Assembly (NCBI GenBank): GCA_030435675.1
Contig: CM059622.1
Location: forward strand, 15,810,001-15,874,000
Direction: 5' to 3'
DNA from: Steinernema hermaphroditum
Lineage: Eukaryota; Nematoda; Chromadorea; Rhabditida; Steinernematidae
Length of the DNA: 64,000 nucleotides
Numbering within the stretch: position 1 is the stretch's first letter; each line of letters opens with the position of its first letter. This document shows positions 46,940 to 57,530 of the stretch, in pieces. A program made the translations under genes and the position numbers. The notes beneath the pieces are model-generated. The model saw nothing but the letters and a program-made list of their open reading frames with translations. It made no database searches and was not told the origin of the DNA.

Positions 46940-47923
46940 CTAATCGTCATCCTTTCTTCTCATCCTCGTCACGGCCATTCCAACGGTCATCGCTAACGTA
47001 TCTTTGCTGCTCGGCTTCTTCACGTGCAGCATCAGCAGCAGTTCTCTTCGATAAGGCTTTGTGACCCACAGAACCAAACAGCACGACACAAGAGAGTGCA
47101 GAGAAACTGACATAATGGAGATCTTGAATAGTACACTTCCAAGTCGGTTGTGGCCAATGATCTCATATCCAATGGCCACCACAATAGGCACAGAGACTAA
47201 TACCTGAGGGATAAGACTCTGAATAAGGACATTTGTGAAGAACATCCTCTGAAGTTGTATAGTCTTCGGTGCTGTTGTACTAGGTGGATTCTTGAGCTTC
47301 TTGTGCACCTTTAAAAGTAGATAACAGGCTACAGAAATGAAGGTGATTATGTAGATGAAAATGAACCCTATGGCGTAATTAACCAAGCCATCTGCTTTCA
47401 AGTCAGCTACGAAATAGCAGACAGGCGAGACAAAGCCGTTCAACTTAAAGGGAACGTGATGTTTGGCATAAGAATCGGAAGAATTTGAATGATATACGAT
47501 GATACCAAAGACTATAGCAGGGACAAGTACGAAAACTACATTCCATATGGCTCTTCTTCTGGTGAACAGGTCAAAGGAAAAGTAGTTCATCTTGGAATAG
47601 ACGTAAATATAGGACGACAGCAAAAGTTGGATATGCTGAACCATTAAAGCACCGCTAAGTGCTGACATGAGTCTATTGCTGAGAAACGATTTGAAGATCC
47701 CCTCCGTGTGAATACAGATCGGATGAGTCGTGAATTCAGGTTGCCATATGAAGCCGGTGACTACGCTTAGGGCTGTACTGTTGAGGCAGAGGACGCCGAG
47801 ATATATCCTAAAAGTTCGCATGGAGTGCGGAGATCGGAAAATAATCATGTAGAGCAGAAAGGCCTCGAGGAAGAGATCGAAGCTGACGATAAGGTAGGAA
47901 ACGACAGCCGTGAATGGCGCCAT
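46940..47923 (-). CDS. Str-superfamily (Srh/Sri/Srd-like) chemoreceptor, intronless
   Basis: A single 327-residue frame from ATG at 47923. Seven hydrophobic segments are apparent. Motifs are FRSPHSMRTFRIYLGVLCLN after TM1, QLQRMFFTNVLIQSLIPQVL leading into TM6, and the TKPYRREL motif after TM7, all typical of the Str superfamily (Srh, Sri, Srd, Str). The C-terminal tail is basic/acidic (VTRMRRKDDD). Most members of these families have introns, so an uninterrupted gene suggests intron loss or retroposition; no poly(A) tract is seen downstream. It is flanked by the SL1 pairs D/E and F/G. Confidence 0.92.
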   Translation of the reverse strand: MAPFTAVVSYLIVSFDLFLEAFLLYMIIFRSPHSMRTFRIYLGVLCLNSTALSVVTGFIWQPEFTTHPICIHTEGIFKSFLSNRLMSALSGALMVQHIQLLLSSYIYVYSKMNYFSFDLFTRRRAIWNVVFVLVPAIVFGIIVYHSNSSDSYAKHHVPFKLNGFVSPVCYFVADLKADGLVNYAIGFIFIYIITFISVACYLLLKVHKKLKNPPSTTAPKTIQLQRMFFTNVLIQSLIPQVLVSVPIVVAIGYEIIGHNRLGSVLFKISIMSVSLHSLVSCCLVLWVTKPYRRELLLMLHVKKPSSKDTLAMTVGMAVTRMRRKDDD

Positions 47924-48291
47924 TTTTAGAGGAAGTTGAAATGAAAGGTGTGATTTTAGTATGTGCCCTCTATCCCCGTTGTTTTGACTGAAAGGGTGAC
48001 CGACAGGTGACTTTCAAAACGTCACCTTTGGGTACATATGAACAAGATCATGGAGTTTCAGCGATCATGGATCTTTGAGACCTAACAGAACAGATGTCTG
48101 TTTGGCGCAACGAAAACAAAACTTTCCAGAATTTCAGGCAAAGAATAATGGAATGTAACCAGTTAGACAAAGACTTGAAATCTCACATGCAATAAAGAGT
48201 CCCCACTGAAAGATTAGGCGTAATTTCGAGCGAGGCCCATTACTGATTAAAGGCATCGTAGAGCCACTACAACAGCCCCTGTTATAATTAT

Positions 48292-48387
48292 AAGCATCTC
48301 GAAAGAGACGCAGTTCCAAAATTTATCTCGCCACTTCCATTTGAAAGAGCGGATCTAATGTTTACCTCAAACTTGGGTAATTAAACC
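48292..48387 (-). ncRNA. SL1 spliced leader RNA gene, copy F
   Basis: Exact SL1 at 48366-48387, GTAAACATTAG, Sm site AAATTTTGG, hairpin GCGTCTC-TTTC-GAGATGC. The PSE-like element is diverged at its end (AGTCGCTCTCCACCCAAGAGC, 48408-48426). Confidence 0.96.
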
Positions 48388-48606
48388 GGCGACGATGTGG
48401 TGTGCACGCTCTTGGGTGGAGAGCGACTGTATCGCCGCAACGGCGCGAGTCGTGGTCGGCAGCGCCCCTCTATGTGTGCACGTGAAAGCGACACGATCAC
48501 TGTCCAAAGTGCGAGAGATTTCTCTGTTTCTTTGGAGTAGGCACCTCACAGCGCTACGACGAGACGGTCGCTCCCCACACAAGTGCCAGCACACCAGATT
48601 GTCGTC
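48388..48606. promoter_or_regulatory. Bidirectional SL1/SL1 promoter spacer (F/G), inverted type
   Basis: PSE-like copies lie at 48408-48426 (minus) and 48566-48585 (plus). The central CACGTGCACACATAGAGG block is present at 48467-48484 on the minus strand, opposite to the B/C and D/E spacers, so this whole asymmetric spacer is inverted relative to them. Confidence 0.8.
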
Positions 48607-48702
48607 GGTTTAATTACCCAAGTTTGAGGTAAACATTAGATCCGCTCTTTCAAATGGAAGTGGCGAGATAAATTTTGGAACTGCGTCTCTTTCGAGATGC
48701 TT
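48607..48702 (+). ncRNA. SL1 spliced leader RNA gene, copy G
   Basis: Exact SL1 at 48607-48628, GTAAACATTAG, Sm site AAATTTTGG, hairpin GCGTCTC-TTTC-GAGATGC, then TTATACTTTATAG. Confidence 0.96.
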
Positions 48703-48866
48703 ATACTTTATAGTGAAATTAGTAAGCACAGGATCTTTCCTGTCGCTCACTGGTGTTGTACGCCCCTCACGTTTTTCTCATGGTCTGAAATTCGCTATCA
48801 TTGATATAAGGGATGTTTCGTGTAGCCCACGGTAGCCAAATTAACTGTTCCAAACATTCTCATTAT

Positions 48867-48962
48867 AAGCATCCCTATCGGGACGCGATTCCAAAATTTA
48901 TCTCGCCACTTCCATTTGAAAGAGCGGATCTAATGTTTACCTCAAACTTGGGTAATTAAACC
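48867..48962 (-). ncRNA. SL1 spliced leader RNA gene, copy H
   Basis: Exact SL1 at 48941-48962, GTAAACATTAG, Sm site AAATTTTGG, with the alternative hairpin GCGTCCC-GATA-GGGATGC and preceding GGAATC as in copy E. It is head-to-head with U1 copy 2. Confidence 0.96.
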
Positions 48963-49149
48963 GACGATGATGTGGCGTGGAGGCTCTTATGTGGGGACCG
49001 ATTATCTTGCTGCAGCGGCGCGAGTCGTGGTAGACGAGCGGTCTTTTTGTGGGTCACATGTTTTTCTCTGCTTCTCTGTGGTGGACACTGCGCGCCGCAG
49101 CAAGCGAACGGTCGCGCTCCACATAAGTGTCCAGCGTTGGACGACTCAT
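48963..49149. promoter_or_regulatory. Bidirectional SL1/U1 promoter spacer (H/U1-2)
   Basis: The 187-bp spacer has PSE-like copies at 48984-49003 (minus, AATCGGTCCCCACATAAGAG, 22 bp from SL1) and 49110-49129 (plus, GGTCGCGCTCCACATAAGTG, 21 bp from U1). The middle shares TCTCTGCTTCTCTG and GGTGGACACTGCGC with the U1-1/A spacer, so both U1/SL1 spacers derive from one ancestor. Confidence 0.85.
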
Positions 49150-49313
49150 AAACTTACCTGGCTGGGATCTCCCCGCGATCATCAAGGCGGGGAATCCATG
49201 GCGAGGCTGGGACATTGCACTTTCGCTCCCGGCTGACCCGTGTGGCAGCTCCGAGTTGGAGTTGGCCAACAGCTACATTTTTGAGTCAGGGGACAGCGTT
49301 CGCGCTTCCCCGC
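49150..49313 (+). ncRNA. U1 snRNA gene, copy 2
   Basis: 164 nt starting AAACTTACCTGG. Loop I has GATCATCAAGG, loop II ATTGCAC, and the terminal hairpin GGGGACAGCG-TTCG-CGCTTCCCC is perfect. The Sm region reads ACATTTTTGAG instead of AAATTTTTGAG in copies 1 and 3. Confidence 0.95.
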
Positions 49314-50314
49314 CAAAAAAAGGAATCGAATAGCATCACAGGGAGGAAAGTATATTCTTTATTAACAGCAGAGTGCTAATTGCATGAATGTCATGCATTT
49401 GGACGGACAAATTGAAAGTGTATATTCAAAGTCAATGAGAAATTCAAAGTACTTCTTCTTTGGCTAAATTTTAACACCTTATAAACAGTCATTTTCAGAA
49501 AACGGACATAACGGGCGAAATCCATCGTTACAAGGTTGTTGCGTTTTTCGTAAACGTCAGTGCAGAACTTTGGTCTAATGACTCAACTTCTGAGAATTCC
49601 TAACATAATTGGACGGCCATAATGATCATCAAAATTGCTATTTTCTTAGTATATCTCACCCTAAACTACTGTGTGTAGGTGGTTATTCGTGTTTGTTCTG
49701 AACTTGTGACATAATTGTCGTCTGGAAATATCTGAAATCGTGTCACCGTGAAATCGTATTGCTTAAAATTCTTCATATAAGGTTGAAACCTTTTCTCTGT
49801 CCACGTTTTATTTCTATGCATTGTGTCTTTTGGGTTCCATATTTCAGAAGAGATATTCATGTGGTAGCTTCCAACATTTGGCAAAAAGCTTGAAAGCTTG
49901 ACTTTCGTTGTATCCTGCCGGCCTACTCGAAGTAACTTGGCAATGTTTGTGAATGTTTTCGTACCCGCTGAGCTGACTCGGTTTGATATTAGCTTTTGAT
50001 AATGGGAGCATCCGAACCACCAGATTCATCTGGAATGTTAAGCTGACGGATGAAGACACCTGTGACTCAGTACTTTGATTTTGTTTGTGGTGACAGTGCT
50101 GCGCATCCAAAGTTCATGACTTAATATAAGCTATACATAATGTCCGCGATTTCAGTGTTCCTTTTGAATGTTCCTTTTTTTGTTGGTTCTTTTTCAATAT
50201 TTCGAATGCTACATCGGTTATTCGATGACTTCCAGTCGGTCCCCGGAGACCTTTCCAATTACTTCCTATCGAAATTTGAAATTTTGAGGTAAGTAAGTTC
50301 TAAGGAAGGTCTTT
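49314..50314. other. Gene-poor interval
   Basis: No gene is recognised; short frames at 49.7-50.1 kb are featureless. Confidence 0.4.
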
Positions 50315-50835
50315 CATTTGTGCCCCCAGCGATCGGTCGGGTCGTCCACTCGCTCTCTCTCTGAGGCTGTCTGAGCCGAATGAGTTGAGTGAGCGGTCGT
50401 TCTCGGCCGTCGTTGTTGGTGCAACGATCGCCCCGGCTCCCAGAAGGCCTGGAACATCAGGGAGCCGTAGTTCCACCGTCTCGCCAAGAAGCCCGTCATG
50501 ACTGCCCGACTCTACCCGCGCCAGAGAAGCCAAAGAAGCGTTGCAACTCCGAAGTCCGCGCCGCCAGCCGCACCGAAGATGACTCTCCGCTCCGTTGGTT
50601 CTACTCCACCGCTATTCCACTTCTGGAATCAGCTCTTCACGACTTCGATGCCCGCGCAAACTAATGGGAACGTTGCACTCTATTCGGATTCGTCTGCTCC
50701 ACCGAAATCAGAAGAAAATCAGCGATCACGGTGTGACTATGTTCTTCTTTGTGCATTTATGAGACGTCCTGCACGGCGTAAGCCGTTGATTCGGGAAGAT
50801 AAATCGTAAATCGTGAAATCGTAAGTTCTAAAAAA
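50315..50835 (+). repeat. Retroposon-like repeat R1, long copy
   Basis: It begins CATTTGTGCCCCCAGCGATC, nearly identical to the 34.5-kb copy through CCGGCTCCCAGAAGGCCTGG. It ends in a different simple tail (AAATCGTAAATCGTGAAATC) after GGCGTAAGCCGTTGATTCGG. The differing tails at the same place support retroposition. Confidence 0.7.
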
Positions 50836-52596
50836 TCGCACTCCCACTTAAATTCAAGTGGTTCGACACAAAAACGTGCCTTAATTGCCTAGTTCCTTAT
50901 GACCGACGATTGACCCGCTGCACTTTATTGGATGAAATAATGATTGAAATAATGGGTTCTGGGTGAATTTGCCGCCGAATATGTTCGAGCAGATTCATAG
51001 GGCGATCGTTAATACTCCAATGAGGCAACAGATTTACGTCTGCACGCCTGCTATGCAGTCGGGCCCCTGGTTGTCTTCAATGGTTCAGGCATCTGTTCAC
51101 CTTCAAATTTGGTCACAGATATTGTCCATCTTTGCTCGTTCGTTTAAGTTTGTCCTAAGGTTAATTTACAAATCAATACATGGATATTTGAAAAAATGTG
51201 ACTCCTAGCAGTGATGCCGATCGAGGCGAAAATCCAAACGAGTCCAAATCCGGACTCCGCCCAAAAACCCATCGAGTCCGACTTTCAGTCTTCGAGGACT
51301 CGTCGGCATTTCTGATTCACAGCACGTTTCGATCTTTGCCCTTCTAGCCGCTTCGTCCACTGGAACATGTTCACTCTACATGCCTGACTGAATCATATAA
51401 AAGTATATTTTAAGAGACTTGATGCGAAAGCGACTTCCGACCAGAACTTCCCACAAACACTGCTTTCAAACGTATAAAAATTAAGTGCGGAGGTGTGCAC
51501 ATCTCATCGTACGCTTGACGGCGCACTTAAGTAAGTATCTAGACGACTGATTCATATAATTGTTTTCTCCGAGTACCCTTTCAAATGGGCTCTTCACTCC
51601 CATTATCTCTGTAGCCTACTCACAACTTGATTGTCTTGTTTTTGCTTCTCTTTTCACTTCTTTTCAACTTAAAGAAGCTTCAAGAGGATTGGACCATCTA
51701 GGAGATCTCAAGTTTTACGTTCTTCGACGTGGGTTTTCCACAAGTTCTTATGCCGTCTGACTAGTGACTAACGTGGGAAGGTGGGTGGCCGTGCCTTTTT
51801 GAATGTGGGGTCGTGTTGGCCACATCCAGTCACCAGGTGTTTGTTAGATTTTCTCAGGCCACAGAATTTTTGAACGTAAGCAGCATTTTTGCACTATTTG
51901 CAAATATTTCAGACTGGGCGTTCCAAGTATTCGCACGTACATACTATAAAAATCTTTTATTACTTCCAACCCAAGCTTGGTATTCAGTCGAGACATTCGT
52001 TCGCCGCGTAGGTGCCTGGAAACGATACGCAGTGACTTAACCTTAGATCAGATCGATGGATCCAAGAGTGGCGAGTTGTGCGTGTTTCAAATCAACTTGA
52101 ATCAAATGTCAGCCATTGTATTGTCTGTTAAACACGACGCTAATCGATCCAGTGGTGTCAAAGGCTTCATATTCGGCTGCATAAGGACACCTCATGTCCT
52201 TTAACCGAAATCCCGTCCTTGACCGAACTGCCCAAGTGCGCTTTCAGGGCTGGATACATGTGCATAGGTCATTATATTCAGGCTTACGAAACCCTGTCAG
52301 CTTTCGTAGAGAATCGTATCATTCAGCTGGCCCGGAGCAGTTATATTCCGTATTTTTAAGCTTTTTTTGAGAATGTTTCCTCGGATGATAATCGTTAGCA
52401 GGGAATCATAACTCATAAATCTGATTATCAATGAAAATAAAAAAATCGCGTTGATTAGAATACATCGTTGTTCATTTTCTTGTTCGCTTTGCACTGACAT
52501 TTTCCGCAAGTTCCGGTTACATTCTATCGGCTAGACTGTTTAAAAATGTACTGTAAAACGAGAAATGTGCTACTCGTTAAAAGAAGAAAAAAATTT
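50836..52596. other. Gene-poor interval
   Basis: No gene is recognised. A short foldback with GATGCCGA/TCGGCATTTC ends lies at about 51213-51313. From about 52315 the sequence matches the flank of tRNA-Arg copy 1 (6350-6614). Confidence 0.4.
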
Positions 52597-52669
52597 CGAC
52601 CGTGACAGGACTCGAACCTGCAATCTTCGGATCCGAAGTCCGACGCCTTATCCATTAGGCCACACGGTC
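52597..52669 (-). tRNA. tRNA-Arg (anticodon TCG), copy 2
   Basis: 73 nt, sequence identical to the 6.6-kb gene, same strand. The 3'-side flank (about 260 bp, with AAATCTGATTATC, TCTATCGGCTAGACTGTTTA and AAAAAATTTCGACC) is recognisably the same as at 6350-6614, so the two are a segmental duplicate. Confidence 0.97.
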
Positions 52670-54744
52670 ATGTTTGCTCAAGACGTCAGATCGTATATGC
52701 CCCGCTATGAGTGACCTTAATCGTCACCGATCCCAGCACATCAAATGAATAGCCACTGATTAGCCAAATTATCACTGTTTTCCATGGGACTACTTATAGC
52801 TCCAGTCGGTGAATCTGCACTTTAACATCAGAAGTCTTTCTAAAATTGTTGCATTCTGTTAACCTACGCCTATTTATAGCCTAATCGTCCTGATCTCAAT
52901 TGCGACTGTACTTATCGGCGCGAACGGAAGTGGGACCGTTACGCAACGTCGTGACGGACGTGACGTTGCGGAAATTCAGCAATTATCTTAAATTTACGAT
53001 TCTTTGAAGACGGTTTCAATTTGTTTTCGCTTCTTATCTCCAGCTGTTAGCTTTGGTTGTGCTTCACATCACGTAGTCCAGTCTCAAGGACAAGTAAACA
53101 ACAGGTGAAGGCCGTCTTAGGCAGGTGTTCTTAATATGTGCTCTGATCCGAGCTGGCATATATTAATCTGGGCCTAATAGCGCGATATTTAAATATGATT
53201 TCATGCGGAAGTCACCGCCACCGGTAAACATGTTTTGACACATTCTGTGAGTTGTCCATCTCTGGAAAGGCTATTTTTAGCGCGACGGTCTTCCTGGTTC
53301 TCCCAAGATCAATTTTTTGGATGATGTTCTATGGGAAGATCCTTGATCTTTTGATAACGATGAGTCTAGTCTATTTAGTCAACAAAAGTAAAGCATTTTC
53401 AGTAATTTTATAACTTATACCATCCGATGAGATCTTGAACCGATGGAGTTCGAACACTTGGAATCCATAAGGCGACAACACAGCCCTTATGGTTCCAATC
53501 GACTGTTACGATTGATTGAATTGTCAGCTGAATCCTGAATCCTAAATTCTTGAGTCGGATGCGTCCAAAATGTTATTTGGATATCATTGGAACTGCTGTT
53601 AGAAACCTAACCACTTTCGTACCTTTATCCTTACCTAAGGTGGATAGGATTGAACATTCTGGTCTCACCGATCCTGACGCAATTTAATGAGATCGACGAG
53701 GCTTTTGTTTTGCTATGATTTTCCCGCAAAAACGATTGAAATTAACAAAACCGCGAGAGCAAACACCGACAAATTCATTAGTTTTCTCAGCGGACTATGT
53801 GAAAGTGAACGTGGCTGCTTTGATGTATTCCGGGACTACAAGATTTCGTGCTAAATATGTCTCTGTATCTTAGCTAAAGGTGGCTGTTGAGAAGTAGGGA
53901 ACGACCGGTCGAGTGGGGTTCATCTTTATCAACAATCATATGCACAATTGTAGACATAAAAGGGCTTCTAGACGCCCGTTTGTCCTGGAGCGGGACTACT
54001 ACCCAACACCTATCCAGGAAGTACCAAGGACGTAGACATTTTTATAGAATCCAATTTTGCTCGTCCAAATCCAATTCCTCAGCCAAAAAGTGGCATTTGC
54101 AAAGTAATATCGTTGAAATATCGCTCGTCAAAACGACTACCCTTTTTCCACTCATTTCGACTGTGATCTCGATCATTGTTTGGTCAAAATATCCGTTCGG
54201 ACAACGGAGGGAATGTTTCAATTGCGTGAATCACGCCATCCTGCGGAAAGACGTCAGTGTCGACAACTTCTCAGAATGGATTCTGTGCTGCAGAGCGTGA
54301 ACTCAGTTCTCTGAACTTCGATGCTCAGAGGCCGTTTTGCATCGATGCTGATAGCGGTGCAGGTCTCAGCACAAGCAAAACCTAAGAACTTGTCGTTCTT
54401 AGAGTGGGAAGTGAATCTAATACAGTATCCAATACAGGTGAAGTGGCGAACGATTAGTTATACGCATTCAAGGATACGCCTATAATAGGCATCGTATAAT
54501 CTCGTATGACCTTCGTGCATTCACTTTATTGGCGGGACCGATATTGGTTCTCACAAGCGAAGACAAAAATTACGTCCGTTTCTTTTTAAAAATATTATTT
54601 TTCGACGTTTTCATACCAAAGAACATTTATTAAAATATCTCAGAAAACGCACTTTTAATACTCAGGTAGGAAATTGAGAAAACTGAAATGAAATCAAAAG
54701 ATTAAATCCGAGGCATATGTACCTTGACGTTAGACAGTAGACAT
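52670..54744. other. Gene-poor interval
   Basis: No gene is recognised. A 137-residue frame at 53887-54300 has no motif, signal or splice context and is not called. Confidence 0.4.
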
Positions 54745-54817
54745 GACCGTGTGGCCTAATGGATAAGGCGTCGGACTTCGGATCCGAAGATTGCAGGTTC
54801 GAGTCCTGTCACGGTCG
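54745..54817 (+). tRNA. tRNA-Arg (anticodon TCG), copy 3
   Basis: 73 nt, identical to the other two copies but on the plus strand. It shares little flanking sequence with them beyond the run after the gene (AAACTTTTTCTT), which serves as a Pol III terminator. Confidence 0.97.
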
Positions 54818-57530
54818 AAACTTTTTCTTTACAATTTGTTCATTTTAATATATAGTGGCGGTTATAAATTGCGCCGAATTTGAGCTGACTGAATGCTTTA
54901 CTTTTCCTGGTGACACATTAGGTCCTAAGCTGAAAATAAACAAATGTGCGCTCTGAAGCCATCGTCGAAGACGCAACTTCTGGACCAAGGACCCACCTGT
55001 CCGAAGCAGATGTGAGCTCCTAAGCTACCCCCGAAGGGGAAATTCTGTCATCCTTTCTGGAGGTTCAAGCCTTTAAACCCAAGTTCTATCATATTATAGT
55101 GACCTTCCCGAATCGCAAGCAAGTGTGCTATTGCACCGAAATTTCGAAATTTCTTTACAAATAGTACATGTTTTGTTTACAAGGATGCAAACAAGGCTAA
55201 CATGACAGATACGGATGCGAACAAACAACCTAATCCAATCGAATTTTTGAATCATCGATCCCAATCATGCTGATCCCTGTGGAGCATTGTCGAATCAGTT
55301 AAAAATGACGTCGAGAACTTCATGGCCTGCCGCACGTGAAAATATGACATTACGGGGCTAATACGGCGGCGAACATTGCAACAAATTTAGTGCGACTACG
55401 TGAGCGCCTGGGGTGTGGCAGCTGCTCCAAAATGCTCCTCTACTACCGCCTAGGTAAGACATTCTTCTGATTAACAGTGACGGAAATTACGTATCTTGAA
55501 TGTGAATACAAGTATTTACATGAATGGGTCCATAAAAATTCAGTTTTCACCTTAATTGTTGTGTGGTTCGCCGCCTTTATGAGCGATATAATTAAGATGA
55601 TGCACCGCATTTGAACTGGATATGGTATACATAAATTCCTGGTTGAGATTTCAACCGTTTCCCTGAGATCTGTGGACCGTCCTCTCTGGAATGAACCGTC
55701 CCCGGACTCACTGTTGAGATCATTTCTGTTAAAGCCTTCGCGATTACGTCACAGAGGCCACTCTTAGTTGCGCTGTTTTGAAATCCCAAAGTGGACGATC
55801 CAAGTATTAAGGGGGACGGTTGAGATCAAGGAGGACGGCTGAGATCAAGGGTTGAAACGGCTTTCTGCCACAACTGGACCTTAAGTCATTCAACTCGGAA
55901 GATCCTAAAAAAAAGGTCACCAGCGTGATATTCATTTCTGATCAGTGACTAGTACATGCCCAAAAACATTCTTAAAGTATATCCTGTAGCCGGATCGAGG
56001 TGTCCCAGTCTACTGTCTTCAGGAGTGTAAACAGTTTTCAACCAAAATAAGATTGTGAGTTTCAGTTGTACTTTGATATCTCCTGTTGGAAAAAAATATG
56101 GCCAGCTATTTTTATGCACATTTACTATTATTAGAGTGCCAAATGTCAGCTAAATCCATAGAGGTCGTCTTTGAGCCTTCCCTTGTTAGTTTCTCGTGTA
56201 AGCTATCATCCAAACGTCATTAAGATGACGCTCCTTGCTCAACGCAATCTTTTAAACGCGCACACAAACCTGCTCTCTTTACATACCCTGGTGTTTCATG
56301 CCTTCTGGGAGCCCGGACGATCATCGTACCAACAACGACGACCGCTCAACATCTGCTTAGTTGATGCATTCAGCGAATTTCAGAGGGAACTCTTAAATCA
56401 ACGGCTTCGATTGCCGAGAACGACCGCTCACTCTGAGACAACGACCCCACCGATGGCCACACAAATAAAAGATTCTTAATCCATCTTAAAACTCCACCAC
56501 AAATTTCGTATATCTAATTCATGAAATGACATCCAAATGTCATTAAGATCACGCTCCTTCCTTGATGACGACACAATCATTTAAAAGCGCTCCTAAACTT
56601 GCTCTCTTTTCGTCCCTCTTCACATACGGTGGAGCTATGGCTCCCTGGTTTCAGGGCTTCTGGGAGCCTGGGCGATCAAGAATGACTGCTCAACCCATTC
56701 GGCGAACGACCCGAGCGATCGTTGGGGACGCAAATGAAAGACTTTGTCAAAACGAGCCACCTCGGGCAAACGATTCCTGGCTTTCCAGTATACCTGAAAA
56801 TTGGGTGGTTCTTAATTCTTTTAATTCTAATAGATTCTTAATCCGTTTTGAAATTCCACCACAATTCCACCTGAAATCGCCCCACTATGGACGGGTCATA
56901 TCGATCGCACAAGTATCCGAACGTTGTGACTAGAAACAAAAAAAATGGATAATTGCAGCCATTAAAATTATTGTTTCCTCCCCTGCTAGTGCTCCGCCCA
57001 GTTCCTCATTGAAATTGAAATGTTCTAATGCCCAATTGTAGAGCTCTATTCAGATAACACAGTGGCCACAATACGTTTGTGTAGTCGGATGCCAAGTTCT
57101 CGTAATTTTGAACAGTTAAATCTGGATCTGGAAAGCGGCGTAATTGAGAATTTGCCTAAGAGCTATGTTGTACTTTCTGAGCTTTTGTGCCTTTCGACCA
57201 CCCATTTCTGTGTAATCCACTCTGCGAAGTGCGCCTAATCCCCTTAGCCTCGCTTCCTTCCATCGGCTCACCTGCTGTTTACCCCTTCCTCGTCACCGCC
57301 TAAAACCAAAATTAGCATCGAATTGACGTGTCGCCGCGATCGTTGTCCCCTCAAGCGCACTCCCGGAAAGCGAGCACATGTTCACGTCGATTAACAGCCT
57401 ACTAATTACGGTATTTAGCGATAATTTGCCGTCTACAACGTATCTAATTAATTGCCGCGCGCGGAGAAAGTGGACGTTGAGCACAGAATGAGTCGTTGAG
57501 AGACTCAGCCTGACAATTGTTCTTTCAGAG
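54818..57530. other. Gene-poor interval with repeat fragments
   Basis: 55640-55710 resembles 1213-1290. Two R1 fragments lie on the minus strand at 56290-56475 and 56630-56745 (complement of CATTTGCGTCCCCAACGATC). No protein gene is recognised. Confidence 0.45.
56290..56745 (-). repeat. Two minus-strand R1 repeat fragments
   Basis: Both contain the complement of the R1 5' region (CTTCTGGGAGCC, GAACGACCGCTCA or similar, and a terminus near ACAAATAAAAGATTC or GCAAATGAAAGACTTT). The flanks CATCCAAA(A)CGTCATTAAGAT... precede both, suggesting tandem duplication. Confidence 0.55.

Noticed and set aside
42409..49313. 5S rRNA linkage of the SL1 genes
   Set aside because: I looked for a 5S-like sequence near each SL1 gene; the neighbouring conserved block is U1 snRNA, not 5S.
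53887..54300. 137-residue frame
   Set aside because: No signal peptide, no membrane pattern like the chemoreceptors, no splice-compatible neighbours; consistent with chance.
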